DNA of 64,000 nucleotides from Roseovarius sp. ZX-A-9 (GTDB taxonomy: Bacteria > Pseudomonadota > Alphaproteobacteria > Rhodobacterales > Rhodobacteraceae). Shown here in pieces: positions 59,288 to 64,000 of this stretch. The stretch is from contig NZ_JAPWHW010000020.1 of assembly GCF_028369135.1 (NCBI RefSeq), positions 19,505 to 83,504 on the forward strand, given 5' to 3'. Position 1 is the stretch's first letter. Each line of letters begins with the position of its first letter. Position numbers and translations under genes: made by a program. The notes under the pieces were generated by a model. That model saw only the letters and a list, made by a program, of their open reading frames with translations, was not told the origin of the DNA and did not search any database.

Positions 59288-60132
59288 CAGCCCTTGGACA
59301 ATCGCAGCAACGCGACCCCGATCAACGTGAGGAAGGTCGACAGGACCTTGGCCAGATCAAGCCGCTCCTTCAGCTTGAACACACCGATCATCAGCGCAAA
59401 GATAATGCTGGTCTCGCGCAGCGCCGTCACCAGCGCGATGGGCGCTTCGGTAAAGGCGTAGATGACCAGAGCGTAGGCCGCAAAGGACGCGCCACCGCCA
59501 ACCACGATCAACATGCCCGACCGGGGCAGCGCGCTGAGCGCCGCGCGTTCCCAGATCGGCACCAACGCAGCAAAGGCCACAGCGTTGAGTAGCGCAATCC
59601 AGCCGTAGAATCCCATCGGGCTGCCTGCCAGCCGCGCGCCCAGCCCGTCATTGAGCGAGTAAGCGGCGATGAAACAGCCCGTCACCAACGCAAGCAGCGT
59701 TCCGGCCCCGCCGCGCGATCCACCTCTGCGGCGCACAAGGCCGAGACTGATGATACCGCAGACGATCAGCCCCACGGCCAGCAATTGCGGCATGTCGAAG
59801 CTGATGCCCAGAACCGTGACAGAGATGCCCGTGACCAGCACCGGCGCGATGCCGCGTGCAATGGGATAGACTTGGGTCAGGTCGCCGACCTTGTAAGCCG
59901 CGATCAAAAACAGCTGATACCCCAGATGCAAGGCGACGCCGATCAGCAGATAAGGCCAGCTGACAGCCGCGGGGGCGGGGACGAAGAACAGGATCAGACC
60001 GCCAAAAGCGCCCTGCCCGATCACCACCGCTGCCATGCTGCGGGTCTTGTCCAGCCCGCTTTTGACCAGCGCATTCCAGCCTGCATGCAACAAGGCGGCC
60101 AACAGGACGATCCCGAAAACACCGATGCTCAT
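59287..60132 (-). CDS. EamA/DMT family permease
   Basis: The 281-residue product has ten predicted membrane helices in the EamA pattern, with ALRETSIIFALMIGVFKLKE in the last repeat. It is an inner-membrane transporter of unknown substrate. The ATG at 60132 (MSIGVFGIVLL) is chosen; the longer upstream frame lacks hydrophobic character. The TetR gene starts 392 bases away on the opposite strand and may regulate it. Confidence 0.82.
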   Translation of the reverse strand: MSIGVFGIVLLAALLHAGWNALVKSGLDKTRSMAAVVIGQGAFGGLILFFVPAPAAVSWPYLLIGVALHLGYQLFLIAAYKVGDLTQVYPIARGIAPVLVTGISVTVLGISFDMPQLLAVGLIVCGIISLGLVRRRGGSRGGAGTLLALVTGCFIAAYSLNDGLGARLAGSPMGFYGWIALLNAVAFAALVPIWERAALSALPRSGMLIVVGGGASFAAYALVIYAFTEAPIALVTALRETSIIFALMIGVFKLKERLDLAKVLSTFLTLIGVALLRLSKG

Positions 60133-60524
60133 CGCAGACCACTTGGGTTCAGGGTAGGAAGGACGGCTCGGGCCTCGCTCTGGCAGACACCAGAGGCTGT
60201 TTTCGATAAGCCTGTCGGAAAGCGCCCTATGGTGGGTCGGCTTATCCACGCCTCTTGTGACATTGCTAACCCACCAGATAACTTGCCAGAGTTTCTAGCG
60301 CGGTGCCCGATCACGCGCAAGCCGGTGCAATGACAGGCCGGTTTGATCCCTTCCCGCCCAACATCACAGGCCCACCCGAATGCGACCCCGAAGCTGGCCG
60401 AAATGCTGCAATGCAACACTACAGGCCATCGTATCGCATGGGCCGCATGTATTGCCTGCGACCTTTCCGCCAATTGTCACTCCTGACCTTGAAGCATCCT
60501 GCATGCAGCTCTAGGTACTCGGTC
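60133..60524. promoter_or_regulatory. Divergent region between the EamA and TetR genes
   Basis: A 392-base gap between divergent genes that probably holds promoters for both and the TetR operator. Short inverted repeats such as TAGGTACTC-type pieces near 60511 are visible but no operator can be assigned with confidence. No gene is supported. Confidence 0.4.
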
Positions 60525-61088
60525 ATGAACAGGCAGCGATCACATCGACTTACCCGCGCGGACTGGTTGCAAACCGGTCTCGAAGCGCTGGCATCGGACG
60601 GGCCGGCGGCGCTCGCGGCCGAACCTCTGGCGCGGCGCCTGGGCACGACAAAGGGTTCTTTTTACTGGCATTTTTCCGATCTTCCCACCTTTCAGGCCGC
60701 ACTGGTCGCGCAGTGGGAGGTCGATGCGATCCGGCAGGCCGACGAAACGCTGACCAACGCGCCGAATGATGTGAGCCGTTTGCGCCTGCTTGCCCAGATC
60801 ATCACCAGCAAACCGGACGGCGATGCAACGTATTCTGCCCCCACCGAGCCCGCCATGCGCGCTTGGGCGCTGTCGGATGCCGCTGTCGCCGCAGCCATCG
60901 AACGGGTGGACGAAACGCGAATCGGACACCTCCGCCAACTGCTGCAAAGCGTCGGTGTCAGCAATCCTGAAATGCCCCGTATCATCTATGGGGCCAGCCT
61001 GGGGATGGAAGCGATTGCGCCAAGCGAACCGGCACAGAACACCGACGCGGTGGGCACTCTGGTCGATCTGGTGCTGGCGCTGCGGTGA
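60525..61088 (+). CDS. TetR family transcriptional regulator
   Basis: The 187-residue product has the TetR DNA-binding domain at the N-terminus (LTRADWLQTGLEALASDG then LARRLGTTKGSFYWHFSDLPTF, the helix-turn-helix) and a variable ligand domain after residue 60. The ATG at 60525 is chosen; an upstream start gives a long unconserved N-terminus. It overlaps the next gene by four bases (GTGA). Confidence 0.85.
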   Translation: MNRQRSHRLTRADWLQTGLEALASDGPAALAAEPLARRLGTTKGSFYWHFSDLPTFQAALVAQWEVDAIRQADETLTNAPNDVSRLRLLAQIITSKPDGDATYSAPTEPAMRAWALSDAAVAAAIERVDETRIGHLRQLLQSVGVSNPEMPRIIYGASLGMEAIAPSEPAQNTDAVGTLVDLVLALR

Positions 61089-61477
61089 AGGGTCTGGCCG
61101 GGGCCATCGCCGCGCTTCTGTGGCTGCATGCCTGCCAACCCGACGAGACCGTGACCGGCTATGGCGGTGCCGGTGACTGGCATCTGGACAGGATCGGTGA
61201 CACGCCTGTATCGGCGGAGTTCGTGCTGCATCTCGACACGGGTGGTGGCGTCCGGGTGGATGGCCCCTGCACACGGTTCGACGCGCGCCAGACGGCCCCT
61301 TATCCGTGGTTCCGGCTGGACGACCCGGTGCAGACGCCCCGCGGCTGTTCCCCCGATGCGACCGAAGCACGGGCACTGGCGATCCTGAGCACCGCGACGC
61401 TGGTGGAGGTCGCCGGGGATGCCCTGATCCTGTCGGGTGAGTCCGAGCCTGAAATCGGCTTTGTACGCCGCGACTGA
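61085..61477 (+). CDS. Small lipoprotein with META-like domain
   Basis: The 130-residue product begins with a short hydrophobic signal ending WLHAC, a weak lipobox, followed by a domain resembling META/HslJ (AGDWHLDRIGDTPVSAEF and VDGPCTRFDARQT). HslJ-like proteins are linked to stress and motility. The GTG start at 61085 overlaps the tetR stop, so the two are coupled. Two cysteines in the domain (GPCTRF, RGCSPD) may form a disulfide. Confidence 0.65.
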   Translation: MKGLAGAIAALLWLHACQPDETVTGYGGAGDWHLDRIGDTPVSAEFVLHLDTGGGVRVDGPCTRFDARQTAPYPWFRLDDPVQTPRGCSPDATEARALAILSTATLVEVAGDALILSGESEPEIGFVRRD

Positions 61478-61480
61478 GGA

Positions 61481-62215
61481 TCAGCCCGCAACACGCGCGA
61501 CAAAGCGATCCACGAACCGCTGGCGCGCCTCGGGCAAGGGCCTGTTGCCCAGTTGCGGGGCGAGGTGATTGCGCAGGAAATGGCCGGTGGTCCTGAAGCC
61601 CTCTGCAATCTCCGAGTCGGGGGCGTCGCCGTGCCCCAGCAGGCAGGGTGGCAGCGGCAGCAGCCGGTCGGCCCATTCGCCCGCACCCACCCGCGAGACG
61701 GCGCGCCCGCTGCGCGGCGAGACATAGCTAAGGTCGTTGGCCTGCGCCCCCATCACCGCACAGCCACTGAAATCGAGACCAAACCCCAGTTCCTCGAGCA
61801 GCGCCAGTTCCCATTGCAGGTAGGCCAAGGGCCAGATCTCGCTCTGCCCCAGCAGATCGAGCAGCGCCTCTGTCCGCCGGTAAAGATTGGGGTGGGCTTC
61901 GCGTTCTGGCAATGAAAACAACAACAAGGACGTTACCGCGTTGAGACCGGCCAGCGCCATCCGGTCCCCCAGAGAGGCCGCCGCGCGCGAGCGCACCGGC
62001 TCGACCACGAACGCACCGATATGATCCTCCAGCCGCGCCCGCCAGACCAAGTCAAGCTGCGCGCCGGGTTGCAGAACCGGCGCCAGCCGCCGCGACGCCC
62101 CGCCGCGCACGACACCCGCATGGCGGCCATGAGAAGGCGTGAATGTCTCGATGATCGCGGCGCTCTCGCCGTGGCTGCGGGCCGATAGCAAGATGCCCTC
62201 TTCGCGCCATTGCAT
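61481..62215 (-). CDS. recO: DNA repair protein RecO
   Basis: RecO loads RecA onto SSB-coated DNA with RecR. The 244-residue product begins [22 protein letters not shown] and has the OB-fold N-terminal domain followed by the helical bundle. The ATG at 62215 is chosen since the 28 codons upstream are repeat sequence. It is convergent with the META-like gene, three bases apart. Confidence 0.9.
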   Translation of the reverse strand: MQWREEGILLSARSHGESAAIIETFTPSHGRHAGVVRGGASRRLAPVLQPGAQLDLVWRARLEDHIGAFVVEPVRSRAAASLGDRMALAGLNAVTSLLLFSLPEREAHPNLYRRTEALLDLLGQSEIWPLAYLQWELALLEELGFGLDFSGCAVMGAQANDLSYVSPRSGRAVSRVGAGEWADRLLPLPPCLLGHGDAPDSEIAEGFRTTGHFLRNHLAPQLGNRPLPEARQRFVDRFVARVAG

Positions 62216-62229
62216 GCCGGTTTTCCCCT

Positions 62230-62273
62230 GTCGGTATCTCGTCGGTATTGCGTCGGTATCCAGCCAGTATCGC
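62230..62273. repeat. Four tandem 11-bp repeats (GTCGGTAT array) upstream of recO
   Basis: Four 11-base units: GTCGGTATCTC, GTCGGTATTGC, GTCGGTATCCA, and a degenerate GCCAGTATCGC. It lies 15 bases upstream of the recO start, between recO and the divergent von Willebrand gene. Inverted it shares seventeen bases with the array at 54468-54511. Confidence 0.85.
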
Positions 62274-62376
62274 ACCGCTGCGCAGCCGATGCCATCCACG
62301 CACCACTCGGAGTGCTAGATAAACGTCGTGAAATATGGTTCACTTTGCCAAATTGATTTACGACGTGAGGATTTCC

Positions 62377-64000
62377 ATGAGTAGATTTGCCGCCGTACTG
62401 GCCACCGCCCTGACCCTTGCCGCCCCTGCCGCGTTCGCGGACGAGGATGTGATGGTCGTTTTTGACGGCTCCAATTCGATGTGGGGCCAGATCGACGGCG
62501 TCGCCAAGATCGAGATCGCGCGCGACGTGATGGAGAACCTTCTGGGCGAATGGACCACGACGCGACGTGTCGGCTTGATGGCCTACGGCCACCGGCGGCG
62601 CGGCGACTGCACCGATATCGAGACGTTGATCGCGCCGGCAACCGGCACGGCGGCTGACATCCTGGCCCAGATCAACCGTATCACCCCTACCGGCAAGACC
62701 CCGCTGACCGATGCGGTCGAGATGGCGGCAAAGCAACTTTCGTATACCGACCGGCCCGCGACCGTGGTGCTGATCTCGGACGGGCTGGAAAGCTGCGAAC
62801 GCGACCCCTGCGCGCTGGCGCGCGCACTGAAACAGGGCGGCGTCGGGTTTACCGCGCATGTGGTGGGCTTTGGCCTTGGCAATGCCGAAGACACCGCGTC
62901 GCTGGCCTGCATCGCAGAGGAAACCGGCGGCACCTATATTCAGGCCAACAACGCCAGCGAACTTGGCGCGGCGCTGAGCACGCTGGGCGAAACGGTGGCC
63001 GAAGCGCCGGAGCCCGTGGCTGAACCCGAGCCGGAACCGGAACCGCAGGCACCGCAGATCACGCTCACGGCCCCCGCCACGGCATTGGCCGGGTCGGACT
63101 TTGACGTTGCATGGGACCGCACCACCGATCCGCAGGATTACGTCACCATCGTTCCTGCCGGGGCCGAGGAAGGCACATACACCAATTACGTGCGCGTGAA
63201 GGACGATTCCAAGGCCGCGCTTCGGGCATTGGGCGATGCCGGCCTCTACGAGGTGCGGTACGTGCAACAGGCCACCCGCCTGACGCTGGGCAGCGTCGCC
63301 ATCGAGCTGTTGGAGCCGGAAGTGACCGTAAGCGGCCCGCAAACCGCGCTGACAGGCAGCAAGGTCAAGATCGCATGGACCGGTGCAGTCAATGATCGCG
63401 ACTTTGTCACCATCGTGCCAATGGGCGCGGATGACGGCAGTTATGGGGCCTATATCCGGGTCGATGACAAATCTGGCGGCGAATTGCAGATGCCGGCAGA
63501 CCCCGGCATGTACGAGTTGCGCTATCTGCTGGAAGAAGGCCGGCGGACCCTAGCGTCCCAGCCAATCGAGATCACCGAACCCGAAGTAACGGTGAGCGGC
63601 CCCGAAACCGCACTGGCAGGCAGCAAGGTCAAGATCGCGTGGACCGGTGCGGTCAGCGATCGCGACTTTGTCACCATCGTGCCGATGGGCGCGGATGATG
63701 GCACTTATGGCACCTATATCCGGGTGAATGACAAATCTGACGGCGTGTTGCAGATGCCCGCAGACCCCGGAATGTACGAGCTTCGCTATTTGCTGGACGA
63801 AGGTCGGCGGACGATGGCGACCCAGCCGATCGAGGTCACGGAGCCGGAAGTGACCGTAAGCGGCCCCGAATCCGCGCTGGCGGGCAGCAAGGTCAAGATC
63901 GCGTGGACCGGTGCGGTCAGCGGTCGCGACTTTGTCACCATCGTGCCGATGGGGTCGGACGATGGCACTTATGGCACCTATATCCGGGTGGATGACAAAT
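62377..64000 (+). CDS. Secreted von Willebrand A protein with 88-residue repeats (partial)
   Basis: The 541 codons present encode a signal peptide (1-21), a von Willebrand A domain (about 25-205) with the MIDAS motif DGSNS (D30, S32, S34) and VLISDGLESCE, an acidic EPEPEPEP linker (about 212-223), then four repeats of exactly 88 residues (264 bases). Repeat starts are 63049, 63313, 63577 and 63841. The first is divergent, the others nearly identical, suggesting recent expansion. The unit contains DFVTIVPMGADDG and GMYELRYLL, an immunoglobulin-like beta pattern. The gene continues beyond the window. It is probably exported and metal-binding; partner unknown. Confidence 0.85.
   Translation, partial: MSRFAAVLATALTLAAPAAFADEDVMVVFDGSNSMWGQIDGVAKIEIARDVMENLLGEWTTTRRVGLMAYGHRRRGDCTDIETLIAPATGTAADILAQINRITPTGKTPLTDAVEMAAKQLSYTDRPATVVLISDGLESCERDPCALARALKQGGVGFTAHVVGFGLGNAEDTASLACIAEETGGTYIQANNASELGAALSTLGETVAEAPEPVAEPEPEPEPQAPQITLTAPATALAGSDFDVAWDRTTDPQDYVTIVPAGAEEGTYTNYVRVKDDSKAALRALGDAGLYEVRYVQQATRLTLGSVAIELLEPEVTVSGPQTALTGSKVKIAWTGAVNDRDFVTIVPMGADDGSYGAYIRVDDKSGGELQMPADPGMYELRYLLEEGRRTLASQPIEITEPEVTVSGPETALAGSKVKIAWTGAVSDRDFVTIVPMGADDGTYGTYIRVNDKSDGVLQMPADPGMYELRYLLDEGRRTMATQPIEVTEPEVTVSGPESALAGSKVKIAWTGAVSGRDFVTIVPMGSDDGTYGTYIRVDDK
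63049..64000 (+). repeat. Tandem 264-bp repeats inside the von Willebrand gene
   Basis: Units begin at 63049 (divergent), 63313, 63577 and 63841 (incomplete at the window end). The spacing of AAGGTCAAGATCGC at 63361, 63625 and 63889 is exactly 264 bases. Confidence 0.92.

Noticed and set aside
62230..62273. Four short direct repeats as a CRISPR array
   Set aside because: Units are 11 bases with no spacers, so it cannot be a CRISPR array.

Overview
The window reads as part of the chromosome of an alphaproteobacterium, most probably a marine Rhodobacteraceae (Roseobacter group). The reasons are the GC-rich coding, the family content (DUF1127, DUF6473 and putative rhamnosyl-transferase families, TRAP transporters, a methylsuccinyl-CoA-dehydrogenase-like enzyme), the alanine-rich tail on ribosomal protein L3, and two almost identical tuf genes. 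No rRNA, CRISPR array, transposase or integrase was seen.

Layout. (1) 1-14606, minus strand: the translation gene cluster in transcription order rpsL-rpsG-fusA-tuf1-rpsJ-rplC-rplD-rplW // rplB-rpsS-rplV-rpsC-rplP // rpmC-rpsQ-rplN-rplX-rplE-rpsN-rpsH (cut by the window start). The usual S10/spc order is interrupted twice (//) by plus-strand genes: an AT-richer gene with a HEPN-like C-terminus between rplW and rplB, and a 2OG-Fe(II) oxygenase plus a small unknown gene between rplP and rpmC. At each break a hairpin that could terminate both strands separates the units, so the cluster is probably transcribed as at least three units. (2) 14958-17481: two tandem putative glycosyltransferases and a convergent DMT transporter. 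(3) 17652-35281, minus strand: tuf2-[acetyltransferase]-tRNA-Trp-[membrane protein]-secE-nusG-rplK-rplA-rplJ-rplL-rpoB-rpoC, with two lipoprotein genes upstream of tuf2. (4) 35401-47391: metabolic and small envelope genes: cytochrome P450, parC, SH3 protein, SDR, HIG1-like small protein, cobalamin adenosyltransferase, etfBA, a DUF6473 protein, 3-hydroxybutyryl-CoA dehydrogenase, a DUF1127 protein and a second SH3-like protein. (5) 47749-52601, minus: ihfB-lapA-trpF-GNAT-(methyltransferase)-trpB and a TSUP permease. (6) 52748-64000: methylsuccinyl-CoA-dehydrogenase-like enzyme, a FAH-family hydrolase with a TRAP transporter, an orphan 2H-phosphoesterase-like protein, an EamA permease, a TetR regulator with a META-like lipoprotein, recO, and a secreted von Willebrand A protein built of 264-bp repeats that runs off the window end.

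How the parts fit. Regions 1 and 3 supply ribosomal proteins, elongation factors, RNA polymerase and NusG/SecE; leader hairpins and candidate promoters (a recurring TTGAC-N17-TA form) mark likely control points. EtfAB, the methylsuccinyl-CoA-dehydrogenase-like enzyme, a cobalamin adenosyltransferase and hydroxybutyryl-CoA dehydrogenase could all serve C4/C5 acyl-CoA metabolism such as the ethylmalonyl-CoA pathway, though they are not one operon. The least explained items are the cargo genes inside the ribosomal cluster, two arrays of four 11-bp repeats far apart in the window, and the expanding repeat protein at the right edge. All family calls come from reading the sequence; no database search was run.
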